From: Haematococcus lacustris
Taxonomy: Eukaryota > Chlorophyta > Chlorophyceae > Chlamydomonadales > Haematococcaceae
Length of the DNA: 64,000 nt
Assembly: GCA_030144725.1 (NCBI GenBank)
Contig: JASKMD010000017.1
Location: 3,243,901-3,307,900, forward strand
Reading direction: 5' to 3'
Positions 11,079 through 22,800 of this stretch are shown here, piece by piece. Each line of letters opens with the position of its first letter. Position 1 is the first letter of the stretch. The notes beneath the pieces are model-generated. The model saw nothing but the letters and a program-made list of their open reading frames with translations. It ran no database searches and was not told where the DNA came from. The position numbers and the translations under genes were made by a program.

Positions 11079-14000
11079 TCAGGCGGCTGTGCTGCGACGT
11101 CGCACACGGACCGGCACACGGAACCGCGGGAAGGAGGTGATCTGGTAGGCCTGTTCTTCCGGGCCGCACTCCCCAGCATATTCAAAGGTGAAGCGCTGGT
11201 ACAACATTGCCAACAATGCCTTGCTCTCCTGCATGGTTGACAGATGCACGATGTGTCAGGTTGACAGCTTGGGCATCTGCGTGGTTGCTGTCATTTCTTG
11301 CTCGGACATTGTCTCCCCTGGTAGATACAACACGCAGTTTTCTTTGGTATCATACTACCCCACTTCTTATGTCCCTATCTATGTCCCGATCAGCAGTGTG
11401 ATCAGTAATGATCTGTAATGACCTACAGCCGGTACCAATACCTAATTTCCAATCCCCATCCCGGAGGATGCGGCGATCAATGTTGGCATGAAACACATGC
11501 TCTGACATGCGCTGTCCCACCTAGCATGCAACATGCGAAGCAGCAGAGGGGGGAAAGGGCACCTTTCCGTATACCACCAACCTACATCGCTTGACGGTTG
11601 ATGGCAGCTCCTAGACAGTGAAGTCAAACCAACGAGCGTGTCATGCCATGGGTCTGCATCCTCCCGCACTCACCATGTTTGCGAATGTCTGGCCAATGCA
11701 GTCCCGCGGGCCCTTGGAGAAGGGTGTGTAGGCGCAGGGGTGCAGGCGCGCCACATACGCCTCGTCCTGCCAGCGCTCAGGGCGGAACTCCTCCACATCA
11801 GGACCCCTGACACAAGCAGGCCAGACCAGGTTAGGTTAGGGCAGGCTGGGTTAGGGCTGAGGCAGGTGAGCCATTAGGCCTGGTAGGTCAACAGGTGGAA
11901 CACACTATCAGGGAGGCAGGCAGGCAGGCAGGCAGGAGGCTGCTGCTACTGACGCTGGTAGGCAGCCAGGTGGGTGGACACCAGTTTTTTTTCTTTCGCC
12001 CAGATGCTATCAAATCTAGTCGCAGGTCAAAAATGTGTTGTCATAGCGAGATGCATGGTAGTGCAGATCGCACAGCGACCACATCAATTCATGACATTTC
12101 ATAGCGACCGCTATATATAGAGCACACAAAGACATTGGTGGACAGGCAGACGAGTGGGTGGGAGAACAAGCGGGTAGGCAGGGGCTTAGGTAGAGGTGAG
12201 GGAGAGTGGGTGGGTGGGTGCAAAAGCATTGCCTAGTAGGCCAGAGTTAGTCCCTGCAAGCCCCGATTCCTACCTACCGTTCCTCTTGACCTGCTACATG
12301 CCCTAGTCAAACCCTGTAGGGGCATAGCGCTGCTTGAACAGAACGCTCACAGCCCTGTTCAGCAACCACTGCCATGAGAGCCAGCTCCTCCTGGTATGCT
12401 GCCCAGCCCAGCACGCACCACAGGTCAGGTTCTCGGTGCAGGGGGTGATGAGGCAGGTACAGCACCTTGCCGCCCACATCAAAGCCCTGCAGCAGGGTAA
12501 GCATCAGCAGCACCAGCAACTGTGACAATGCAGCGCAACTCATCTCTACATTGCTCCTGCAGCCAGGGCTGATGCGGGTCGGAGTTAGACCCGGCCCCAG
12601 CTTCAACCCCCAGCTGCTGCTGCACATCATACTCTCACTCAAGCCCTGTCACCTCCTGCCTCCTGCTCAGCTGACACAATGGCCCCCGGCTGAGACAGCA
12701 TAGCCTGCTCCCTGCCTCCTGCGACACCATCCCTTGGCACATGCCCAGTCTGCGCTGCCACACCTGCATGGGCCTACACAGGGCCTTGCGAGAAGTCACA
12801 CCTGCATGAGGAAGAGTGAGGTCACACCTGTAAGGGCCTACACAGGGGTGCAGGGAGGGCGCACCTGCAGGGTGGTGCCTGGGGGGGCGATGCGAGCCGT
12901 GCCCCCAGGCGGCCACATGCGCAGCGCCTCCTTGACCACGCAGCCTAGGTAGCGCAGTGCAGCCAGGTCCTGGGCGCCAGGCACCCGCCCCTGCAGCACG
13001 CTGGCACCACAGCAGGCAGGGCGAGGGCTGGGGGACAAAAGACAGGGCGGTATGGCAGCGGGAGGTGAAAGAGCAGGTGGGGAGGGGTGGGTGGGGAAGG
13101 TGGTGGGGAAGAGAAGGTAGGGTGGAGGGGTAAAGATGACGCAGCAGGGAGGGGACAGCCTGGCTGAGTGAGGGGACTGCAGCCTGGCTGGTCCAACCCT
13201 CACCCAGATGCTCTCATCACAGACACACATGTCCCATCGCGTCGACCTGGGTGCAGGTCAGCCTGACTCTCTACCACGGCTGTGATGCCCCTGCAGTGCA
13301 AGGCTAGCTTACGGCTGTGCCTCATGGCTGCAAGCCTCACCTGTCCACCTCCTCTAGCACCTTGGCCTGGATGGCAGGGTTGCGGGACACCTCGTACACT
13401 GCCCAGGCCACGGTGCTGGCAGTGGTGTCTGCGGAGGGAGGAGTGGCCAAGGGGCTGTTTCAAGGGGGCAGGCAGGCAGGGTAAGGGCCCAGGGGAGGGC
13501 CTGGGGCTGGAGATCAGGGGAGGGGAGGTGTGGAGGGGCGTCTGGGTGCCGGGGTCCTTGTGCGCTAGGGGCAGGAGGGTCTGGCCAGAGGTGGGCAGTG
13601 TGGTGACCACACACAGCAAAGGTCCAGGTTTAGGTCCAGGTCCTGCCCTCTGAAGTGCAGTGATAGGCGTGATGATCATGACTGGCCCCATCTCATCTCC
13701 TAGCGCACCCCTCCACCCACCGACAATGCAGCAAGCAGACTGAGTCAGTAGCTGCCCTGCCTTCCCATCCTGCCTGCTCTCCCTGCCCCTTCCTGGACCC
13801 CCACCCTCCACTGGCTGCCTGTGTGCCGCTGCCGCTCTCAGCCCCTGCCTGCCCCCTGTGCCCTCTCCCACCCACAGGCCCACAGGCCCCGAGCCGCTTG
13901 GGCCTACCGTGACCAGCAAACAGGAAGGTCTTGACCTGCGACAGCACCTCCTCCAGGTCCAGCCCCCCGGCGCCCTCCTCGACTGCCGTCTGCAGCGCCA

Positions 14001-17000
14001 GCCCCAGGATGTCTTGGCGCGGCCGTGCTGCTGCCGACCCCGCCTTGCCCACCTGGCCGGGGCTCTGGCCAAGGCTGTTGTCGCTAGGGGCTGCGTTAGG
14101 AGGTGGGACGGGCGTGGTGGCTGGGATGGCAGGGGCTCGAGAGGGGAGCGGGCTGGAAGGTGGGGAGGGGGAAGGGGCGGGGGCTGCCTGCTTGGACGCC
14201 AGGCGGCGCTTGATGACAGACAGGAGCAAGGAGTCGAAGCGGTACTGCACGCCCCGCCAGTGGGCCCACACCCAGGGCAGGTTGCGTGTCCTGACCAGGT
14301 CAGGGGAGCGGGGAAGTGTTGCAGGCAATAGGAGCAAGGGGTAGGTGCACATGTGTTGCTGGCCTTGGGCCATGTGGAGCAGAGACTGGAGGGGGGGGCA
14401 AGAGGGTGCAAGAGAGCGACATTGATACCAAGGCAAGAAGGGGTAGAAGGGGATTGCACTGGGGGCACCTCAATTGAGAGAGCAACTGCTGGGGCTGCTG
14501 GCTGTTGTGTGGGCCATGGTGACTGCTGCTGATGCTGCTGCTGCTGGACATGCTAAGGCACTTACAGGGCAATGTCTGGGCGGCGAGCAAGGTCGCTGGA
14601 TGCCTTGAGCAGGGTCATGAACAGGTTGAAGATGGGGGGCGGCTCAGGGGAGGTGAGGAAACCGAAATCAGTAGACAAGGCTACCTGGAGCATGAGGTAA
14701 GTGTAGATCAGGAACAAGAGCAATATAAACAGGGGTCGGGTGGGGTGGGGTCGGGTGGGGTGGGGTGCTCAATGCTTGACTCCCAACCTGACCCTAAGCT
14801 CCAACCTCCAGGACCACACCCTGACAGCCAAGAGGGCTGTGCATCAAGCTGGCTATGGAGTGAGGAGTGGTGGTGGCGCAGTGCTGGTGAGTGGGTGGGG
14901 TCAGCAGGGCTTGATGCAGGAGTACGGGCGAGGTGGGTGTGGTAGCATGGGGTGGGATAACCCACATCGCAGATGACGTCCATTGTGAGGCGCGCCGCCT
15001 CAGTGTGCAGCAGCAGCACCTGGCCTGTGTCCGCCACCTGGTCAAACCTAGGGAGGCGGGGCCAGGTACAAGGCGACAGGTAGGGTCAAGCCTAAGGTTG
15101 GGTTGCGGTAGGATGTCTGGGAGTGAGGCTGACAGCCAGGGGTATGAGTCAGGGCCAAGGCAGGCGGTGAAGGAGAGGAGGAGGGGCAGCAGCAGAGTCG
15201 GCTGTGGGAGGCAGGGTGGGTGCAGCCCACAGCACTGGGCTCCCCAGCAGTTAAGGCCCTGGCCCTATCTCACGCACTGACCCGACCCAGCCTGCCTGAC
15301 AGCTTTCCCACCACCTTGGTATCCATCTCGCCTGCAAACTCACCTGTCGCACAGCAGCTGTGTCTTGGCAGTGAACACGGGCACCAGGTCCTTCAGAAAC
15401 TGCACCCAGGAGGCAGCTAGGGGCGCTCAGCACTGGTATGGAGCAAGCCCACACTTGGCAGCAACACCAGTTGGCAGAAGCACCAGCGCAAGCACTGCAT
15501 CACAGGGGGCCAGCCCCAGTGCCTAAGCCGCTGCCGGGGCAAGCATGGGCTGCCGGGGCTGCCTGGGCTAGGCAGCCAGCCTTACCTGGTATTGGAACCC
15601 GGGGTTGAAAGCTTTTCGCTGCTTGGCCCACACGCCTGCAAGTGGCAGGGGCCAGCACCACACGGCGGTTGACGCCAACATTGGAGGCCAACAAGGCTGC
15701 TGACGCACGACAGGCAGCATGAGGCGGCCTGGGGCCAGATGTGGGTTGGGGTTGAGCTGGAGATGGGAAGGGGGCAAAACGACTAGCGCCTTAGGCTAGG
15801 GACCAGGGGCGAGGGGCTAGTGGAGGGGTGGGCATGGCCAAGGGCAAGGGTTGACCCATTGCCACCCTCCACGCTCAGGCGCCTGACCCTAACCTTCACC
15901 CTGCCACACACTCTGGAGGTGAGTCTCAACACATGCATGGCAGCAGGAGGAGGGTGGTGGGCGCTGCTGTGCCTGCTGGTTGCAAGCTTGTAGGCTTTCA
16001 CAGCGCCTGGCACTGCCCAGTTCCTCCCACAGCCCCTGCCCACTCACAGCCCCTGCCCACTCACACCTGCAGCCCCGTACCTCCCTGCAGTATCTACCTG
16101 CAGCCCAGTACCTGCAGCCCACTGCTCTACCAGCCACCCCTGCAGCCCCAGCTGTCTAGAGCAGCGTGCTGCAGGGGAGGGAGCAGAAGAGGGCTAGGGC
16201 GGGAGCAGCCTGGCCTGGCCGCAGGCAGCACCTCACCTGCCTCTGACACCACCAGGGACTTGCGGCCAACAAAGGGGTGAAGGCCGTCATATGTTGGGCT
16301 TTTAGGAAAATTGTGCACCATGAGAACCTGCAGCCAGCTGGCTGTGGCGGTTGGGCTCAGGCGCCACCACCATGTGAATGTCAGGGGTAGCGGTGGGGGT
16401 GGCAGCCAAGGCAAGAGCGGGGGGTGGCAGAAAGCATCGTCCGGGGTGGCAGGAAGCAGTAGCAAGGAACGTAAAAGGGTGCATGGCCAGACGATGTTTC
16501 AGTTCATGGTATTGAAAAAGTTCACTGAACCACATAGTGAGCCTTATTGACTGACCAGGGGCTGCATGTCTTCGAATGCGGCGCGCCCATTCATTCATCT
16601 CACGCTCACATTCACGACCCAGCCCACCAAGGGCACAGGCCAAGGCAAGGGCAAGGCTGCCAAGCTGCCATAGCCCCACAGCCAGGCAGGTGGGCAGACA
16701 GGAAGTGGAGTGCAGCGCTGAACATGCATTGCATCATGGAGGCGCCCACTGTGACTGTGCGGGTGGCCAGACCAACCAGCTCTGCCTGCTAAGGGCAGGG
16801 AGGACCCAGGCCTGGGCTACAAGGGGCTGCGAGACCTCCCACGCCAGGCTCAGCAGCAGCAGGAGCCTGCTGTGTCACAGCAAAGTGTGTCGTGTTCAAG
16901 CTGAGTCAACTTCTAACAGTGCATGTGTATCATGTCAAACCAGCTAGTCACCCCCAAGGGGGTCAGGCAGCAGTGCAGGCACATGCAGCCTCGAGGCATT

Positions 17001-17564
17001 GTCATGGACACAGGTGGTGCCACAAGGGTAGGGGACGGTCACCCCCCAGCTCCATGACCTCGTGGGGGCCCTGTCATGCATGCTTTGCGTATATTCATAT
17101 CTTACACTTTCTTTCTTTCTTAGCCAGTGGATCCTGACAGTGTGAGACACATCAGACAACGTGCAGGGGCTGGCCCTCAGCCTGGCAAAACCGCCCTCAG
17201 GGTTCGAGCTTTCCAGCAAAGGGCCCAGGCCCTGAAAGAGATGTTGGAGGGGTGGAGAGGTGTTTTCCTGAGGAAGGGTGTTGTCTTGCCTGCCTCAGCT
17301 TCACTGGCTCAGCCACCCACCTCTCTGACTGCATCGGGATCCAGGACTACTACGAAGTCCAGGACCACCAGCTTCAGCACCCAGCTGCAGCCAATCCACC
17401 AGGCACAAGGATGCAGGGCATGCTAGTGTGGGCACGGGCCATGGGTGGAGCAAGTGGCGCCCGCTGGAGCTGTGCTTGTGGCCAGATTAGGCAGCTCTAT
17501 CACCCAAGGGCAAGGATTACCCTGACCTGGGCTACAAGAGGCTGCAAGACCGCCAACCCAAGGC

Positions 17565-17597
<33 letters not shown>

Positions 17598-18107
17598 CGC
17601 TGCGGCACAGTAGTGTGTGTCCCCTTTCTTGGGCTGTCATTAACTTACAATTAGTGCATTTTGTCATGCCACCTCTAGACTGTAGCCCTGTCACAGGGGT
17701 CAGGCAATAGGTGTAGGTTGAAGGCGGCCGCGCCATGTGCATAGGAACATAACTCCACACAGCCAAACATTGACCCCTATGCAGTGGTCTCTAGTGGTCC
17801 CTAGTGGTCCCTAGTGGTCCAATTCTAATGTAGGCCCTAGTGAGGGAGGAGGTGCGGTGGGTGGACATTGTAAATGTGAGTAAGGGCTTTAAGCATGGTT
17901 GACGACTCACATTTTGCCCAGCTGTGGTTGCTCCTTCATCAAGCTCATGATGGCACTGTCGACGTGCTGTTCAGGGTAAGCTGCCATTCGCTTTGCCAGC
18001 AAAGGAATCGACCCCAACAGCCAATGGCCACCAGCAGGGATGGGGAGTGGTTTGCCCTTGGCGTGCAGCTTGACATGGAGGACACGGTACGCCCTCCTAA
18101 AGCTCAC
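11079..18107 (-). CDS. Cytochrome P450 monooxygenase (13 exons)
   Basis: This is a haem-thiolate monooxygenase. Exons: about 18107-17911, 17384-17321, 16327-16237, 15635-15586, 15399-15344, 15047-14962, 14680-14566, 14290-13908, 13428-13341, 13000-12865, 12486-12419, 11806-11674, 11228-11079. Every junction keeps phase, giving about 538 residues, a normal P450 length. Landmarks: N-terminal [13 protein letters not shown]-helix A-G-H-D-T-T-A-S split by an intron; K-helix K-E-A-L-R (ExxR); F-R-P-E-R-W; and the haem loop [10 protein letters not shown] with its Cys ligand. A Pro/Ala-rich insertion of about 60 residues lies before the I-helix. The region from 18107 upstream was not resolved: the furthest frame begins at GTG, so a short anchor exon is probably missing. 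Substrate and CYP family are not assignable by eye. Introns 1 and 2 contain antisense TnpB/Fanzor-like fragments. Confidence 0.9.
11980..12130. other. AT-richer scrap inside a P450 intron
   Basis: A run of T (11984-11995) and strings such as 'agcgaccacatcaattcatgacatttcatagcgaccgctatata' stand out from the GC-rich intron. The base composition suggests an old insertion. No termini were identified. Confidence 0.25.
16610..17010 (+). pseudogene. Degenerate family-1 TnpB/Fanzor-like fragment in a P450 intron
   Basis: The plus strand carries a broken version of the family-1 C-terminus: a Gly-Lys-rich linker at about 16625-16660, then [14 protein letters not shown] (about 16685-16730), aligning with G-R-W-L-D-R-D-C-N-A-A-L-N-M of the copy at 30039. 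The second Asp of the RuvC-III-like motif is now Lys and the Asn is Ser, so the copy is inactive. It ends in a Gln run and a decayed 3' tail (gtgcatgt...tcatgtcaa...gggggtcaggcag). It lies wholly inside the intron between P450 exons 17321 and 16327, antisense to the P450. Confidence 0.6.
17430..17870 (+). pseudogene. Family-1 TnpB/Fanzor-like 3' fragment with tail, in a P450 intron
   Basis: The fragment begins after the RuvC-III-like motif (W-R-P-L-E-L-C-equivalent codons at about 17455). It continues through an in-frame stop to [15 protein letters not shown] and a poly-Gln run, stopping at about 17611. The conserved 3' tail follows (17612-17870), including 'caattagtgcat', 'gggtcaggcaat', 'actccacacagcc' and a triplicated 'ctagtggtcc'. 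It occupies the intron between P450 exons 17911 and 17384, antisense to the P450. Confidence 0.6.
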
Positions 18108-18890
18108 GCGTTGTCACGACGAATCATGACTGGTTTCGGAGGTTTTGGTCGGAGGGTTAGCCAGTTTTGATCCATACAGCCCTCATGCAACACCAAAGGA
18201 GGATTAGCAAGCACGTGAAAACCTACCGCGCAACTGACCATCCCAGGGCGCCAGCCGCGATGATGCATGCCACTCGAGCGACCGAGTACGAGGATGGCAA
18301 AGACGATGCTGACAGAGTCATTCACAATCACTTAGCTCCACCCTTAGCAACGACACTGCGTACGCAACATTGTGTGGTGGAAAGTACCGGTTGTGATATT
18401 CAGGTGCCGGTGCTTGCATTTTATGAGGCTTGCAACTCGAAGAATCTTAAGAGATCAGTTTGAGCAACCCGAAGTCGAACACAGTAGTGGCATTTACAAG
18501 ACATTGTATATCCTCTACGAAATACCAGCCCTGATGCACTAGCGAACAGGTATGAAGCCAGCATAGGAAAAGTAAGGTGTTGCATGACAAATATCAGCTC
18601 GGAACTCATTTCCTTCTGCGCATGCAGGGCCTGGACAGTTTGCACGGCATCAGAATGTTTGTAGTTGACATAATAACACTCTAGTCAAATGTCTCTCCTC
18701 TCCCCTTAGAACTCCTGCCAGTGTGTCAGCCATACCCTTGCCTCTGCCCCTACCACGCTGGTATGAGGAAGTCAAAAAGAAGGCGGCATCATCACATTTA
18801 GCCACAGTTTAGAGTGGCTCACCCCCTTTGAGCATTCAGAGCAGCACTGGACGGCACAGTCATGGGCATACCAAGTCAAGGCCACACCCA
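18108..18890. other. Region upstream of the P450, no gene resolved
   Basis: The interval may hold the P450 promoter or a missing first exon. I found no hydrophobic anchor with matching splice signals. Composition is closer to even AT/GC between 18160 and 18700. Confidence 0.3.
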
Positions 18891-19279
18891 TGGATGCCCC
18901 ATGGATGAGGTGGAACTTCAGTCGAGGGACAAGCACCATTAAGCGGCATAGTCCTGCGAAACATTTCCAACTTTTCCAACAACACTGCACCCCACCTTGG
19001 CTTCCCATGTGGCTGCTATGCAGCCCTCTATGCCTTCTGACAGCCCTCTATGCCTTCAAGACAGGGAGGGCATGCTCTCAGTCGCGCTTGTACCGCCAGC
19101 AGCCGCCATGCCAGCGGCTGCCGACACACCCACGTCAGCACCTCCTCCCACCACCACCCACCGCTACCGCTTTGCCACTCGCCTTGCTGTTTCCCTTCGC
19201 CGCTGCTACAGCCGCTGCTGCTGCCAAGCTGCTGCTGCTGCTGATTTTGAATTGCTTTTGCTTCTAGACGGTGTAGCTA

Positions 19280-19620
19280 CTGTAAGCTGCGCCTGGCTGC
19301 TGGTGGGGTTCTGGGCCCAGGCTCAGGGCTACTGGCTGTATGGCTGCCTGGCTGCGGGGGAATTGTGGGAATCAGTGTGAGGGCAACTGGGGGCACCACA
19401 TCAGGCCCCACACTGGCTGGTCACGCAGCTGGCTCATGCTGAGCGCAGCAGGTGGTGGTGCACCTGCCCTGATAGGGTCTCCCAGCCTGCAGGCCTGGTG
19501 TTTGTCCAGCTGCTCTTCACTGGGCTGCTGGCCGTTCACTGTTGCACTGACCTGGCCTGTGCTGCACTGGTGGACGGAGAGGAGGGGCCCCCACAACCTG
19601 GCTCCACATGCTGCATGGGC
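19280..19620 (-). pseudogene. Family-1 TnpB/Fanzor-like fragment, minus strand
   Basis: The minus frame (19596-19372) reads V-N-G-Q-Q-P-S-E-E-Q-L-D, then an L-R-D-Q-P-V-W-G-L-M-W-C-P block. This matches the part of the 30039-30653 copy that precedes the basic linker (V-N-G-Q-Q-P and V-R-G-M-M-W-C-P). The linker and RuvC-III part are missing or decayed. It lies about 200 bp beyond the bestrophin stop codon. Confidence 0.55.
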
Positions 19621-19820
19621 TGCATGGGTGACACAGTGCCCATGCGGGCATCTGCCCCATGCACGCTGTCCACATCATTCCCAGCGCGTGATGTCACTCC
19701 TGTTGCACCCTGCCCATTCATGCTACTTGCTGCTTCCACCCTACTTGCTCCCTCCACTGGGCCTCCCAGCCGAGTTGTGACAGCCCAGCCCTTCATGGCC
19801 GGGCGCAACACGCCTTGGTG

Positions 19821-22800
19821 TTACAGGGACCCCGTGCTGCTCCCAGTATGGCTGCCGCCATTGCCATTGCCATAGCCACTGCCATTGCCATTGCCATTGC
19901 TGCTGCTGCTGCTGTGAGCCTGGCTGGGCAGTGGAGGGGAGGCAGAGGTGGAGGGGCTGGGGGCTGATGAGGAGGTGGAGGCAGATGACGGAGCTGCACT
20001 GGCTGTGAAGGCTGCCATCATGGCCGCAACATCAATCTGAGGTGCAGCAGCAGTGGCAGCAGGACACCACACACGCTGCAGCCCCCGCACGCAGGCAAGG
20101 CATCATGGGGCACACGACCACACACTGCTATGTCTCAACCTATCCCACCCTATCCAAACACACACACAGCTCACACAACATCCCACATTACCTCAATTGC
20201 TATCATGGTGATGGTCACACATCACACAGTTGCACCGGGTTGTGCTGTGCTGTGCTGGGCTCAGGCAGCCCACAACCTCGTCCCCACCTCTCGCCCTTCA
20301 CCCGTCTCCCCACCCCCTACCCAACCCGCAACCTACACCCTTCTCCCCACCCCCTCTCCCCCTCCCCCCGTGCTCCCAGGCCTCCCCCCCACTGGCCTCC
20401 ACCCACCTGCACAGCAGACGCAGAGGCCCCAGGGATGGGCTGGCCCGTGGCTGCGGCAATGGTGGCGACCCGGCTGAGGCCTTGAGGCCCCCCCAGGATG
20501 CTGGAGGTCATCAGGGAGGTGTCCACCGTGTGCGCCACATCGCTGCGCGACTCCGCGATGCTCCACAGGTCCTTCTCAATGTCCTGGCCAGCAGCAGGCG
20601 TGGCAGGCAGGCGCAGGGGCACGGCAGCAGCGGACTGTGGCAGCACCGGCTGCACAAAGGGCAAGGCGTAGGGGACAGAGGGTCAGGGTAGGGTGTGGAG
20701 GGTAGAGGGCGCGGGAGGCGAGAGGGAGGAAAGGGGGGTGGGGTAGGTGAAGGGTGACAGGGATGCCAAGAAAGGTTCAGGCATGACAAGAAGCAGGGGA
20801 GAGGGGGGAGAGGGAAGGGAAGGGAGGGGCCTTGAAAAGCATCAGGATCAGACAAAGGAGGGTGGGGTCCGGCAGGGTTGGTGGTCAGGCTGTGCAGAGA
20901 GCTGGGACTTACTCCACAAAAGTCTTCCAGAGGCAGCAAGGTGAAGGGCTCCTCAATCTGCACCCCAATCTCTTCCACACCTTCCGCCAGGCACCATGCG
21001 GCACAGGCAGACAGATAAGCAAACAGGCCACCAAGCAGGCAGTGATGGTCGTTTCCTTCCCTCTCCCCCTCCCCCTGCCCCTCCCTGCACGACAACCCTG
21101 TAAGATCTCCTGCCCTTTCCCTCTCCCCTTCCCTCCTCTGTCCCCACCTCTGCCCTCTCCCCTTCCCTGCTCTCACCCCTGCCCCTTGCCATCCCCTCCC
21201 TCACCCAGCAGCAGGAAGGACACCATGGTGGTGATGGGGATGCACAGCCAGCCGCAGTCGTCCCACAGAGCCACGGGCAGGAAGGTGAGCCAGATGATCA
21301 TGAAGCGGGAGGTGTGGCGGGTGTAGGACAGAGGGATGGGGTACCTGGGGCAGCAGCAGCAGCAGAGTGGGAGGGGAGGGGTGAAGGGATGGGAAGGGAA
21401 GGGGGGGAATGGCAAAGGCTGGTGGCTGGGCGAAGGTCTGGGAGGTGGGAAAGATGAGGTGGAGGAGGAGGAGGAGGAGGCAGGGCGGCGGATGAGGGAG
21501 GGACGTCCAGCGCCTGACCTGCCTCAAACTGGGTCTATGACCCTTTCCTTTCACTAGCATTGCTGCCAGGGGTGCAAGAAGCCCACCCCCTGCCCTCCCC
21601 CCTCCTCCCTCCCTCCCTCCGTCCCTCCCCTCCCCCTCCTGCCCATGCAGTCACCTACACACTGCCCGCACAGCCCCCTGCCCCTGCCCCCGCACCTCAG
21701 AATCTTCTCACACACACCAATGGCCGCGTTGAGGCGGCTGATGGACTCCAGGAGCCGGTCCTCCCTGATCTCTGTCAGGTTGGCGCGCTCCACAATCTGG
21801 GTGAGCACGTGCAGGATGTACTGAGGGTAGGCGGCCCTGCACAGCCACAGGGGAGGACAGGGCGGGGCAGCAGGCTGGGGCAGCAGGCACATGCCGCGGC
21901 ACCAAGGGGATGGGAGCTCAGCCCAGGGGCCAGGCCTCAAGACAGGAGCAAGGACACTGGACTAGCTGAGTTCCTGGTGACTGTGCACTGGAACCGAGGC
22001 AGATTTGGAGAGTCATTGAAATACAGGTGTGAGGGAGTCAGGGGCAGGGCGCAGCAGGCACGGGTGCTGGAGTGGGTGGGGGATGGGGTGGGTGAGGTGT
22101 GTTGGTGTGCCACTGGGGCTCAAGCTCTCAAGCCCCTGCCCCTGCGGCTGCCTCCTGACCCTGCTGCTGCGGCCGGCCCCTTAGGCCTTGCCTTCACCGC
22201 TGCCCTTGCCAGGCCTTACGTCGTGTCCACACAATGCTCGCACAGCTTAGCACGCTCATGAGGCAGCAGCAGCGCCTCCACCTCCTTTTCCATGCTGGCC
22301 CCTTGCCGCAAGTACACCTGCAGCAACATGCATGAGGGTGGGAGAGAGGGGGCATGAGGAGAGGGAGTAAGGAGGGCGTGAACAGAACCCAGGGTGGGTT
22401 TGATGGAGGGGTAACGAGGAGGAGTGAGGAGTGAGGGGAGGTGTACGCACCTTGAGTGATTTTGAAAATGTGAGCGTCCAGCGGATTAGCACACCAATGA
22501 GGCAGGGGTCCTTGATCCAGCAGACCGCCTCCCGCACCATGTTCTTGCTGATGTTGCGCACTAGGCACCTCGAGGGGGTGGCAGGGGGTGGGACAGGGCA
22601 GGGTTGGGGTGACGGCAGGCAAGGCATGGGTGAGGGGCAGGCAGGGGCAGGGGCGGGTGTTGGGTGGACATATGGGGGTGGCGGCGGGCAGGGCAGGGGT
22701 TGTTGGCAGGTAGGTCAGGGCAGCGGTTGAGGGTGAAAATGAGCGTTGAGCAGGGCTGGGGGGAGGAAGGCAGGGCAAGACTGGGCAGGGTCAGGCAGGG

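Noticed and set aside
16302..16679. Minus ORF with a hydrophobic start ([13 protein letters not shown]) as a P450 anchor exon
   Set aside because: It is the antisense of the plus-strand TnpB/Fanzor-like linker, and real P450 exons at 17384 and 18107 lie further upstream.
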